A DNA stretch of 64,000 bases from Neorhizobium vignae (GTDB lineage: Bacteria; Pseudomonadota; Alphaproteobacteria; Rhizobiales; Rhizobiaceae), in assembly GCF_000732195.1 (NCBI RefSeq), contig NZ_JNNU01000005.1:248001-312000 (forward strand). Direction: 5' to 3'. Below the pieces are notes generated by a model, which did not search any database, was not told the DNA's origin, and saw only the letters and a program-made list of their open reading frames with translations. This document shows positions 11,083 to 19,339 of the stretch, one piece after another. Position numbers and translations under genes: made by a program. Position 1 is the stretch's first letter. Every line of letters starts with the position of its first letter.

Positions 11083-11772
11083 CTATTGAACCTTCAGTCC
11101 CAGTTCCGCCAGGATATCTCCGGCCTGCTGCCGGGAGATCGTCGCGCCCTTGAACTTCCTGGCGTCGATCAGCTTCAGGCCGCCGAGATCCGCGCCGCGC
11201 AGATCGGCCCCTTCGAACCTGGCATCGACGAGGCCCGTGTCACGCAGGCTGCAGCCGTCGAACACGACGTCGCGAAAATCGCATTTCGATAGATCGGCCA
11301 TGCCGAAATCGACCCGCTCGATCCGGGATTTCCGGAACGACAGTGCGGGAAGCCTCGCCTGCGCCAGGATGGTCTCCTTGAACGACAGGCCGAGCGAGGT
11401 GATCCGCGTCAGGTTGGCACCCGTCAGCTTGCAGCCGACGAACCGACTGTCGTTCATTTTGGCTTCCAGGAAAGCGGCGTTGTTAAAGTCGCAATTCCGG
11501 AACTCCACCTCCGCGAGGTTGGCGCCCGTAAAATTGGCGAACGGTCCACGGCACCCGTCGAACTTCGCTCCTTCGAGGTCGGCGGCCCGCAGATTGACGG
11601 TCGTCATCCTGCAGTTTCTGAATTCCCAGCGCTGAAGATCAAGCCCCGACAGGTCCGCTTCCTCCAGCGAGCAACCCTTCAGGATCACAGTGCTTCCGGC
11701 GGCTGTAAAGCCAAGCACGTCCGCGCGTCCGATCCGCTGTTCGGAAACCTCGATGGGATCCTGCTCCGCCAT
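11083..11772 (-). CDS. Pentapeptide-repeat protein (Qnr-like fold)
   Basis: 229 aa made almost wholly of A(D/N)LXX-type pentapeptide repeats (ADLSGLDLQ, ANFTGANLAEVEF, ADLRGADLGGLKL), which fold into a right-handed quadrilateral beta-helix. Qnr and MfpA are DNA mimics that protect gyrase; many relatives have unknown roles, so quinolone protection is only a possibility. I use the ATG at 11772 (MAEQDPIEV) with a GGAGG ribosome-binding site instead of a longer frame from 11880. Cytosolic, no signal peptide. A single-gene unit facing rsgA and the small gene. Confidence 0.85.
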   Translation of the reverse strand: MAEQDPIEVSEQRIGRADVLGFTAAGSTVILKGCSLEEADLSGLDLQRWEFRNCRMTTVNLRAADLEGAKFDGCRGPFANFTGANLAEVEFRNCDFNNAAFLEAKMNDSRFVGCKLTGANLTRITSLGLSFKETILAQARLPALSFRKSRIERVDFGMADLSKCDFRDVVFDGCSLRDTGLVDARFEGADLRGADLGGLKLIDARKFKGATISRQQAGDILAELGLKVQ

Positions 11773-11927
11773 GACATTCGCCTCCGCCGACAGTTGCTCG
11801 GGTGATTGATCAGAGATTCGGGTTGGAAACAACCGCTGGGACGGGAGGGGGACGGCACAGCAGACCCTCAATGATCTCACCCTTGGCAGGGCGATTATTT
11901 ACGGGACGTGAGCGGTGCGGCATCCCT

Positions 11928-11962
11928 AACCCCTCCCCCTTGTGGGGCTCCTCGCACCGCCC
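11928..11962. repeat. Half copy of the CTCCCCCTTGTGGGGAG intergenic repeat
   Basis: Contains CCCCTCCCCCTTGTGGGG followed by a diverged GC-rich stretch ending next to the stop codon of the downstream minus-strand gene. It is one arm of the element found as inverted pairs at 16.9-17.1 kb and 48.2 kb. Confidence 0.6.
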
Positions 11963-11964
11963 CC

Positions 11965-12837
11965 TCACACCTCCTCAAAACTCAGTCCCCAATCCTCCTC
12001 GCCGTACCATTCATCGCCCTGTGGCGGCTGCCGCCAGCGCAGGCTGCGGACCTGATAGCCGCGGCGGGAGCGGAAGGCCTCCGCCAGCCCCTCGTGACGA
12101 CCCGGCGGAGGTGGCTGCTGCCCTTCCGCCCAGACGAAGGAGACCGGCTGCAGGAACCTGGCGCCAAAACCCAACGCTCGTCGGTCGATCATCAGGAAGC
12201 CCGCGGAACGGGTAAAGCCGCTCGCCCGGCCGTGGTCGGTCGCCGGGAAGCCGAGCGGGAAGAGCGTGCGCCCCGAGACCGCCAGATTGTCGATCCAGGC
12301 GGCCGGCGGGTGGTCGAGCGCGAAATTGGCGTAGATCACGTCTGCATCCTGCTTCGGCCATTCGGTCGCGTCGCCGCGGACGAGCTCGACATTCGCGTAA
12401 CCCGCTAGGTTCTGCCGCGCCTTGTCCGCGAGAGCCTCGTCGTATTCGACGGCGATCACCCGGCCGGACGGCCCCACCAGTTCGGCGATGATGGCCGTGT
12501 AATACCCGGTCCCCGCACCAAGATGGGCGACCGTCTCGCCGTCGCGGATGCCGAGCGTGTGCAAGGCTCCGGCATGCAGCGACGGCATGCCGTTGTTGAC
12601 GCCGCGCGCCGTATCCAGCCCGACCAGCACATCCTGGTAGAGCACCAGCGGGTCGGTCGAGGCGAGCTCGCGATAATTGCGGAAATCGTTGTAGACCCAC
12701 GGCGCCGGGCCGACGAATTGTTCGCGGGGCACCTTGGCGAACGCAGCGAAAAGGCGCGCGTCCGCACTCACGCCGGCCTTCGCCAGGATCTGGCGGGCGT
12801 AGATCTGCCGGTGCAACGGCTGGTTTTCGAAATCCAT
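11965..12837 (-). CDS. PCMT-like SAM-dependent methyltransferase
   Basis: 290 aa protein of the protein-L-isoaspartate O-methyltransferase superfamily. It starts MDFENQPLHRQIYARQILAK, followed by PREQFVG, the PCMT-type region, then the SAM-binding motif AHLGAGTGYYTAIIAELVG and IAVEYDE (motif II) and a partner acidic motif VRGDATEW. The C-terminal part after about residue 200 is diverged from true Pcm, so the target may not be isoaspartate. The ATG at 12837 has a perfect CGGAGGAG ribosome-binding site; a longer open frame upstream lacks one and runs into the rarD promoter region. Divergent from rarD. Confidence 0.82.
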   Translation of the reverse strand: MDFENQPLHRQIYARQILAKAGVSADARLFAAFAKVPREQFVGPAPWVYNDFRNYRELASTDPLVLYQDVLVGLDTARGVNNGMPSLHAGALHTLGIRDGETVAHLGAGTGYYTAIIAELVGPSGRVIAVEYDEALADKARQNLAGYANVELVRGDATEWPKQDADVIYANFALDHPPAAWIDNLAVSGRTLFPLGFPATDHGRASGFTRSAGFLMIDRRALGFGARFLQPVSFVWAEGQQPPPPGRHEGLAEAFRSRRGYQVRSLRWRQPPQGDEWYGEEDWGLSFEEV

Positions 12838-12990
12838 CCAACTCCTCCGTTCTGACAAGGGCTCACTATCGCAAGCCAAGCCGACAGAATCGCGACAAAC
12901 GATAGGTTCTTCAACGAAATGAATTGGTCCGGCCCGGCCACTTCGTCTAGACCGAAGAACAACCAGAACAACATACCGGAAACACCCCCA

Positions 12991-13902
12991 ATGACCACCG
13001 ACATCGCCCCGGCGCCAGTGAAGAACGAAGACACGCCCCGCGGCTTCGCCTTCGGGCTGACGGCCTATTTCCTCTGGGGCTTCCTGCCGTTCTACCTGAA
13101 GGCGGTTGCCCATATTCCCTCGCTCGAAGTGCTGGCGCACCGGGCGATCTGGTCGGTGCCGGTCGCGGGGATCATTCTCCTGGTCCTGCGCCGCACCGGC
13201 GATCTCAAGGTGGCGGTGCAGAACCCGCGCATGCTGGCGATGGCATGCCTGACCGCCCTGATCATCATGGCGAACTGGGGCATCTATGTGTGGGCGGTCG
13301 CCGCCGGGCGGGCGCTCGATGCGGCGCTCGGTTATTTCATCAATCCGCTGTTCAGCATCTTCCTGGCGGCGGTCCTACTCAAGGAAAGGCTGGCGCCTGT
13401 TCAGCTCGCCGCGATCGGCCTTGTGGTGGTGGCGGTGGCGATCCTCACCTATGACGCGGGCGGATTGCCGTGGGTTTCTCTGGCGCTCACCGTGACCTGG
13501 GGGTTCTACGCGCTGTTCCGGAAAACCCTGCCGATCGGCCCGAACCAGGGCTTCTTCCTGGAGGTGCTTCTGATCAGCATTCCCTGCCTGCCCTATGTCA
13601 TCTGGCTGGAATCGACCGGCCAGGGCCATCTCCTCAATTCGACCGGCTGGGACACGTTCATCCTGATGGCCGCCGGCATCGTCACCGCCGCACCGCTGAT
13701 GATCTACGCCAACGGCGCAAAACTCCTGAAGCTCTCGACCATCGGCATCATGCAATATATCGCGCCGACAATGATCTTCCTGATCGCGGTCTTCGCCTTC
13801 CACGAGCCGCTCAGCCCCGTGAAGCTCGGGGCCTTCATTCTGATCTGGACGGCGCTGGCAATCTATACCTGGTCGCTTCTGAAGCAGGCGCGCGGCCGAT
13901 AG
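12991..13902 (+). CDS. rarD: RarD-type EamA permease
   Basis: 303 aa inner-membrane protein with ten predicted helices in two EamA halves. The start region GFAFGLTAYFLWGFLPFYLKAV is the RarD signature, and HRAIWSVP follows in helix 2. RarD was linked to chloramphenicol sensitivity in Pseudomonas; transported substrates are unknown. The ATG at 12991 (MTTDIAPAPVK) fits the family better than an upstream in-frame start. It is 20 bp before the DHCW cupin gene and probably co-transcribed with it; the promoter is shared with the divergent methyltransferase. Confidence 0.9.
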   Translation: MTTDIAPAPVKNEDTPRGFAFGLTAYFLWGFLPFYLKAVAHIPSLEVLAHRAIWSVPVAGIILLVLRRTGDLKVAVQNPRMLAMACLTALIIMANWGIYVWAVAAGRALDAALGYFINPLFSIFLAAVLLKERLAPVQLAAIGLVVVAVAILTYDAGGLPWVSLALTVTWGFYALFRKTLPIGPNQGFFLEVLLISIPCLPYVIWLESTGQGHLLNSTGWDTFILMAAGIVTAAPLMIYANGAKLLKLSTIGIMQYIAPTMIFLIAVFAFHEPLSPVKLGAFILIWTALAIYTWSLLKQARGR

Positions 13903-13922
13903 GCCTTTCCCGGAGCATTCCC

Positions 13923-14252
13923 ATGAAAATCAGCGATATCCCGTTCGGCACCACCGACTGGAGCGCCATTCCCAAGACGGAGCACAAGGGTGACACGGGG
14001 CTGGCAACATGGCAGACCTGCCATTTCGGCGGGATCAGGGTGCGGATGGTCGAATATAGCCCGGGCTATCTCGCCGACCACTGGTGCGTCAAAGGCCATA
14101 TCCTGCTGTGCCTCGAAGGCGAGTTGAGGACCGAACTCGCCGACGGCCGGATCTTCGTGCTTACGCCCGGCATGAGTTACCAGGTGGCCGACGATGCCGA
14201 GCCGCACCGCTCCTCGACATCGGTCGGCGCAAAACTCTTCATCGTCGACTAG
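13923..14252 (+). CDS. DHCW-motif cupin-fold protein
   Basis: 109 aa single cupin domain carrying the family hallmark ADHWCVKGHI (about residues 46-55), in which the DHCW-related string and the following His sit on the metal-binding strand. Residues after it (ELADGRIFVLTPGMSYQVAD) form cupin motif 2. No signal peptide, so cytosolic. It lies directly after rarD with a short spacer. The family has no established reaction; a sugar- or small-acid-binding role is a guess. Confidence 0.85.
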   Translation: MKISDIPFGTTDWSAIPKTEHKGDTGLATWQTCHFGGIRVRMVEYSPGYLADHWCVKGHILLCLEGELRTELADGRIFVLTPGMSYQVADDAEPHRSSTSVGAKLFIVD

Positions 14253-14269
14253 GGCTCAAGCGCCGGCGC

Positions 14270-14875
14270 TCAGAGCCTCGAGATCACCTCGCCCTCGCCG
14301 CTCGACGGCGGGCGCTCCTCACCCTGTTCCAGGATCGCCGGAACGATGTCCTCGACATCGGCGATGACCAGCGGCTGGACCAGATGGGCACGGTGGATAA
14401 AACCCTGTTCGCGCATGTGGGTGATGAGGTCGAGCATCGGATCCCAGAAACCGCCTATATTGGCGAACACCATCGGCTTCTCATGCCGTCCGAGCTGCGC
14501 CCAGGTCATGATCTCGACGATCTCCTCCAGCGTGCCGATACCGCCCGGCAGGGTCACGAAAGCGTCAGCGCGCTCGAACATCTTGTGCTTGCGCGCATGC
14601 ATGTCCTCGGTCACAATCAACTCGTCGAGCTGGCCGAGCGAATGGCGCGTGGCCTCCATGTCGACCAGGAATTCTGGAATGATGCCGGTGACCTGACCGC
14701 CGTTCGACAGAACGCCGGCCGCGACCGCACCCATGATGCCCTTGGTGCCTCCGCCATAGACAAGCCGAAGCCCATGGGCGGCGATGGATTTTCCGAGCGC
14801 ACGGCCGGCTGCAATATAGGCGGGATCGCGTCCCGGCTGCGAGCCGCAGTAAACGCAGATGGATCGAATCGGCAC
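14270..14875 (-). CDS. LOG family protein (cytokinin riboside 5'-monophosphate phosphoribohydrolase-like)
   Basis: 201 aa Rossmann-fold protein of the LOG/lysine-decarboxylase-like family. Plant and bacterial LOGs release free cytokinin bases or generally cleave nucleoside 5'-monophosphates. The conserved PGGIGTLEE lies at residues 110-118 and YGGGTKGIMG at 40-49. I chose the GTG at 14875 because CGGAG stands just before it and the protein then begins at the conserved MPIRSICVYCGS; an ATG at 14911 adds 12 unlikely residues. Convergent with the DHCW cupin. Cytokinin activity is inferred from family only. Confidence 0.88.
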   Translation of the reverse strand: MPIRSICVYCGSQPGRDPAYIAAGRALGKSIAAHGLRLVYGGGTKGIMGAVAAGVLSNGGQVTGIIPEFLVDMEATRHSLGQLDELIVTEDMHARKHKMFERADAFVTLPGGIGTLEEIVEIMTWAQLGRHEKPMVFANIGGFWDPMLDLITHMREQGFIHRAHLVQPLVIADVEDIVPAILEQGEERPPSSGEGEVISRL

Positions 14876-15044
14876 AGTTTTCTCCGCAACGCATTTCAAG
14901 TGGAGGGCCAAACCGAGCCCCGGTCGTCAAAATTGACGGGAAATGCCCGGAAGAGCAAGGGTTTATCGTGTGAAAAGCTTGTGAATGCGGGAGGAAAAGG
15001 TTAATCCGAATATGCGATGGCTATAGCTGTCGGGAGAGGCATTG

Positions 15045-16856
15045 ATGATGAAAAACCGCGCCGGCTGGCTGGCTCTGATCGTATTGGCTATAGCATCGCT
15101 GCTGATGGTGTTCTTGGTAATGCCTGCGATAAACAAGGATTCCAAGCCGATCGGCGACGCGATCAATGCCGCAGGCAATGCCGTCAAGGACGCGGTGACG
15201 GAACCGCAGCCGACGGCCAGAGCGCCCGATGCCGCAAAGCCGGCCGACCAGGCAACTGCCACGGCGCCGCAGACGACTCCCCCCGCAGCAGGCCAGACCA
15301 CGCCTCAGGCCGCGGGAATGACGCCGCCCTCCTTCGACGTGCTGCGCGTCGAGCCGGACGGATCGACCGTGATCGCCGGCCGCGCCGCCCCCCATTCCAA
15401 GCTCGAAGTCAGCGATGGCGCCGCAATTGTCGCCAAGGTCGATGTCGGGCCGACCGGTGATTTCGCGGCCATCCTCGACAAGCCGCTGCCGCCCGGCGAC
15501 CACCAGCTCGTGCTCAAGGCGATCGGCAAGGATGGCAAGACCATCCTCTCGGAAGAAACGGCGACCGTCTCGGTGCCCGCCGACAAGAACGGCAAGCTGC
15601 TCGCCATGGTCACCAAGCCCGGCAAGGCAAGCCGCCTGATCGCTACGCCGACCCCGGAGGTCGCAACTTCGTCTGGCGCGAGCGCTGCGCAGCCGGCGGC
15701 CCAGGCCGCGGCAGCTTCGCCCGCGACCAATCCTGCTCCGGCCAGCCCCGCGCTTGCCGCTCCCTCGGCCGCGCCATCGGCCAATACATCCGTTGCCCTG
15801 CCGGCGCCGCCGTCCGGTTCGTCCAATCTCGCGTCTTCCGCGCCGAGCATACCGGTCTCGACGCCCGCCTCTCCGGCGGCGACATCCGCTGCGCCTGAGC
15901 TGCGCATCACCGCTGTCGAAATCGAGGGCAACAAGATCTTCGTCGCCGGCAACACCAAGGCCGGTACCATGCTGCGCGGCCAGGCCGACGGCCGGCCGAT
16001 CGGCACCGCCCAGGCGGGCCAGGACGGCAGTTTCGTGATCGAAGGGGCGATCGACCTTGCCGTCGGCGACCACCGGATCGGCGTCGAGGTTGTCGGGGCC
16101 GGCGGACAGGCTCTGGTCCGGGTCGAAGTGCCCTTCAACCGCCCGGCCGGCGACCAGGTCGCTGCCGTCGCAGCGCCGCAGGCCGCCAATAACGGCATGT
16201 CGGCAGCCGATAGCGGCGCCTTCGACAAGCTGCGCAACGAAACGGTACGCGCCTTCAACCTGCTGCGCGGGCTTTACGACGACGGCCGGGTACCCTCCGC
16301 GGAACAGATGGCAGCCGCCCGCTCCGCCACCTCGATCGCCCTGAAATCACTCTCCGAATACCGGCTGCCGGCCGATGCGGCCGGCTCCACCCGGGTGCTT
16401 GCCGAAACCACTGTCCAGAACGCCGCGGCGGCGGTTGCCGCGCTCGACGCACTTCCCAAGGATGTCGCAAGCGTCGGCGCCGGCCTGAAGCGGATCGGCG
16501 AAATGATCGCCCGCGCCGTCGGCCCGACCATCGCCCGCGAACTGCACGGCGTCCAGGTCTCCCCAGCCGCCCCGATGACGGTCACCGATGCCAGCGGCAC
16601 CCGTACCATCCAGCAGGAACCGTTGACCCAGAGCGAACGCAGCTCCGTGATCATCCGCCGCGGCGACACGCTCTGGCAGATCTCCCGGCGCGTCTACGGC
16701 CAGGGTGTGCGCTACACGACGATCTACCTCGCCAACGAAGACCAGATCCGCAACCCCGACGTCATCCAGCCCGGCCAGATCTTTGGCGTGCCGGACGCGG
16801 CGCGGCCCGACGCTGAGGAACTCCATCGCCAGCGGATGATACAGCGCCGGTCGTAA
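15045..16856 (+). CDS. LysM-domain envelope protein with two Ig-like domains
   Basis: 603 aa. An N-terminal hydrophobic segment (about 8-28) anchors or exports it. A Pro/Ala-rich linker leads to a first Ig-like module (about 90-175), then a second long Ala/Pro/Ser linker, a second Ig-like module (about 285-365), a helical region, and a C-terminal LysM domain (IIRRGDTLWQISRRVYGQG near 544-562), which binds peptidoglycan. The architecture suits a periplasmic wall-binding protein. GGAGAGG precedes ATG codons at 15045 and 15048, either of which could start. Function unknown. Confidence 0.85.
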   Translation: MMKNRAGWLALIVLAIASLLMVFLVMPAINKDSKPIGDAINAAGNAVKDAVTEPQPTARAPDAAKPADQATATAPQTTPPAAGQTTPQAAGMTPPSFDVLRVEPDGSTVIAGRAAPHSKLEVSDGAAIVAKVDVGPTGDFAAILDKPLPPGDHQLVLKAIGKDGKTILSEETATVSVPADKNGKLLAMVTKPGKASRLIATPTPEVATSSGASAAQPAAQAAAASPATNPAPASPALAAPSAAPSANTSVALPAPPSGSSNLASSAPSIPVSTPASPAATSAAPELRITAVEIEGNKIFVAGNTKAGTMLRGQADGRPIGTAQAGQDGSFVIEGAIDLAVGDHRIGVEVVGAGGQALVRVEVPFNRPAGDQVAAVAAPQAANNGMSAADSGAFDKLRNETVRAFNLLRGLYDDGRVPSAEQMAAARSATSIALKSLSEYRLPADAAGSTRVLAETTVQNAAAAVAALDALPKDVASVGAGLKRIGEMIARAVGPTIARELHGVQVSPAAPMTVTDASGTRTIQQEPLTQSERSSVIIRRGDTLWQISRRVYGQGVRYTTIYLANEDQIRNPDVIQPGQIFGVPDAARPDAEELHRQRMIQRRS

Positions 16857-16883
16857 GGGGCTGCGAGGCGCTTTCCCGGCTTA

Positions 16884-17115
16884 CGGGGTGGGTTAGAAGA
16901 TCCCTTCCCGGCCTGCCGGCCACCCTCCCCACAAGGGGGAGGGAAACCCAGCAGCGATGTCGCGCAACCACGCGTCAATGTCCGCCTATTCGCCGGTCTG
17001 TTGAGAGATGAGTGCTTCACTGAACAACGAGCGCTTCGTCGGAGAACGATCAGCGTCCGGCATATCTCCCTCCCCCTTGTGGGGAGGGTGGCCGCAGGCC
17101 GTGAGGGGTTTTGCC
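16884..17115. repeat. Inverted pair of the CTCCCCCTTGTGGGGAG repeat
   Basis: The 518 bp gap after the LysM gene holds an inverted pair. The left arm (about 16884-16944) contains GGCCACCCTCCCCACAAGGG, and the right arm (about 17065-17115) contains its reverse complement followed by GGCCGCAGGCC. Each arm is itself palindromic. The spacer holds no gene. This is a dispersed rhizobial intergenic element; no transposase is linked. Confidence 0.75.
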
Positions 17116-17374
17116 GGGGATAATTTCATCTGGTTAGAAAAAACGCATCCAGCCCCCCCAACCCCTTAGCCATATTCATTTCCCCGTCCATCCCGTCTGT
17201 CCGAAACCGCCGCCATCTCAATTCCACCGTCCCAAATGCCTTTGGGCGGCCAATGGCCGCGCCGGATCCGGTTCGGCCAGCTTCGCGCAGGTTAGGAGGA
17301 ATACCGCGGTGATCAGGCGGCGTGCTCGCATATTATCTCCGGCTCTGATCCATGCCGCACGGACAGGAGAAAAA

Positions 17375-18055
17375 ATGGTTTCCAGCATTAATTCCATTCG
17401 GACTTGGTCCTCTCAGGCGGCCCTCAATGCATTCAATGATGTCTCCAACAACAGGGCGCCCGGCAACTCGGCGCCGGGCTCGTCCTCCTCGTCGCTTGCC
17501 GACGTGCTGTTTTCCAGCGGCGGTGACGACGACTATGAGGACGACAGGATCGCGGCGCTGATTGCCTCGCTGCAGCAGACCATGAACAGCAACGCCCCGG
17601 ACACCGCAAACGACGGATCGGTCGGTGACATGTCCAGCAAGGCGTTCATGAAGGCGCTGCAGGCAAAGCTGGACGCGCTGAAGGCGAGCCCGGACAGCAA
17701 GGCGATGGCCGAGGCTATGCAGAAGGCGCTCGATGCCCGCACGCTGAAGATGACCGACGCGGTCGCTGGCAACCAGATCACCGCCTGGGATATTACCGAC
17801 GGCAAGCAGACCTCGGCCGGTGTTACCTCCGTCGACAAATCGGACTGGACCCAGTTCCTCAAGGACCGCCTGACGCGGGACGAAAGCGGCAAGTTCGTGC
17901 GCAACGCCGACGGCAGCTATATCGAGAAGGCGACCGGGGCCAGCTCCTATTTCGGCATGGTCGGCGAGGCCTATTACTACATTTCCTGGGCCGCGTCGGC
18001 AGCCACCAAGCCGGCCGCGGGCCTCACGCCCGCCTCCTCCACCAATACCAAGTAA
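17375..18055 (+). CDS. Hypothetical Ser/Ala/Asp-rich protein
   Basis: 226 aa, unrecognised. It opens MVSSINSIRTWSSQAALNAF, followed by a low-complexity NSAPGSSSSSL segment, an acidic DDDYEDDR patch, and a helical middle (about 85-140) rich in Lys and Ala; the C-terminus is Ala/Pro/Thr-rich. There is no signal peptide or membrane helix. The N-terminus resembles rhizobial proteins exported or assembled without Sec signals, but this is weak. An ACAGGAG ribosome-binding site supports ATG 17375 over an upstream in-frame ATG. It sits alone behind a repeat-filled gap. Confidence 0.72.
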   Translation: MVSSINSIRTWSSQAALNAFNDVSNNRAPGNSAPGSSSSSLADVLFSSGGDDDYEDDRIAALIASLQQTMNSNAPDTANDGSVGDMSSKAFMKALQAKLDALKASPDSKAMAEAMQKALDARTLKMTDAVAGNQITAWDITDGKQTSAGVTSVDKSDWTQFLKDRLTRDESGKFVRNADGSYIEKATGASSYFGMVGEAYYYISWAASAATKPAAGLTPASSTNTK

Positions 18056-18358
18056 GGCGATCAGCCAGGGCGGGTAACATCCCGCCCCGCGTTGCTCCAT
18101 TCCGCGGCCGCCTTGAACTTTCACGAAACCTCATCGCATCCGCCGCCGGACCTTATGTGCGGGAGGCATTTTAACGCGCCCTTTCCAGGGGGCCTCGTTT
18201 ATGGAAATGTCCCTGATCCGCCTGTCGGCATCGTCTCCCGGTTCGCACGGGGGATGGACGCAGGTCGTCGGCTCCCGGCCCTTGGCCCCGCTGCGGGCAG
18301 CGGCTGGTGCGAGGGGCAATTCCATACCCGGCAGCCCTCACGCCCTCCGGAGACATCG

Positions 18359-18460
18359 ATGGCGAATACCAAGAAAACCATTTCGGCGGATGCCAGCAAT
18401 CCGCTCGGCACCCCTATCAACCTGTGGGACCTGGTCGAGTTCGCCGACGGCAGAGCCTGA
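18359..18460 (+). pseudogene. Truncated duplicate of the 5' end of the downstream ABC exporter gene
   Basis: The 33-codon frame starts MANTKKTISADASNPLGT, nearly identical to the start of the ABC exporter at 19340 (MANNKKTISADASNPLGT). The preceding CTCCGGAGACAT is also shared, and further upstream sequence near 18118-18180 matches 19255-19325. After LW the frame diverges and stops at TGA. The copy has a roughly 160 bp extra segment between the matching blocks. It is a partial duplication of the leader and first codons; expression of a 33-aa peptide is possible but unlikely to matter. Confidence 0.8.
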
Positions 18461-18592
18461 ACCTCCACCAAAGCCGGCGTCCAAGCAGGCTTCGCATTGC
18501 CGTTCCTGGGCGCTTGAATTTGCAGTTAAAGCAATGGCACGACTGGACATTGACACGGGTGAGCATGTATCAGTCTGCTATTCTTACAACCT

Positions 18593-19189
18593 ATGAGCAC
18601 AATGATGAGCCTCTTCAGGCGTACTCTTCTGGCCGCCGCGTTATTGCCAGCCATCGCCCAAGCAGCCGACTGCCCGTCGTCCAAGACGGCAAAGAACGGC
18701 TTCGTCCTCGGACGGCTTGAAGCGCTGAGCGAATTTCGCAAAGCCAAAGGACCACTTGTTCAGGTAATCACCTCTTTCGGTGGGCCGGACAAGCAGGTCG
18801 TTTATTCGTTCGAGGGGCTGTTCGATCTTTCCCGTGAGGATCGAAAAGAAAAGTATGCAAGATATCCTCTATCGGATCTGAGCAACATCCTTCCCCTTAA
18901 GAAGGGCGATCGTCACACCATCAATTTCGTGCCCTTTGATGCGAAGAGATCGGCGGATGACTGGGTTCTGGAACTCACCGTTACTGCAGAGGAGACCGTC
19001 AGCGTCGGTCGCTGCAAATACGACGTGTTTCGTGTAAAACAGGAAACAAAGCAGAACGGCAAGACGACCGAAAACCTGAGCGTGCTTTATTCACCCGATC
19101 TTCACGTGACCCTTGCCAAGATCTATGACGAAGGCACCGGCAACCAGGCCATAGTCACCTACGAGCATATCAGACCTTTGGCGCGTTGA
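18593..19189 (+). CDS. Secreted (periplasmic) hypothetical protein
   Basis: 198 aa with a clear Sec signal peptide (positive MMSLFRR, hydrophobic TLLAAALLPAIAQA, cleavage after AQA around residue 24). The mature part has two or three cysteines and a beta-rich, charged composition with no motif I recognise. Codon use is more AT-rich than the neighbours (for example AAAGAAAAGTATGCAAGATAT), suggesting transfer. It sits between the truncated duplicate and the intact ABC exporter gene, so it probably arrived with the event that produced the duplication. No good ribosome-binding site is visible at ATG 18593. Confidence 0.7.
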   Translation: MSTMMSLFRRTLLAAALLPAIAQAADCPSSKTAKNGFVLGRLEALSEFRKAKGPLVQVITSFGGPDKQVVYSFEGLFDLSREDRKEKYARYPLSDLSNILPLKKGDRHTINFVPFDAKRSADDWVLELTVTAEETVSVGRCKYDVFRVKQETKQNGKTTENLSVLYSPDLHVTLAKIYDEGTGNQAIVTYEHIRPLAR

Positions 19190-19339
19190 GAGGATGCCGC
19201 CTTAGGCCAGCACCAAAAAGGCGGGCCCTCCCCCACGAGGTGCCGCTTCGGGCATCTTTCATCAAACCGTCATTGCAACATTCCGCGCCGGACCTTATGT
19301 GCCGGGTGGCGTTTCGACGCGCCCGCTCCGGAGACATTG

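Noticed and set aside
12838..13140. N-terminal extension of the PCMT-like methyltransferase by 101 codons
   Set aside because: It runs antisense through the start of rarD; the family N-terminus and the ribosome-binding site are at 12837.
16884..17115. CRISPR-like repeats
   Set aside because: Only two arms in inverted orientation without regularly spaced units or cas genes; fits a palindromic intergenic element.
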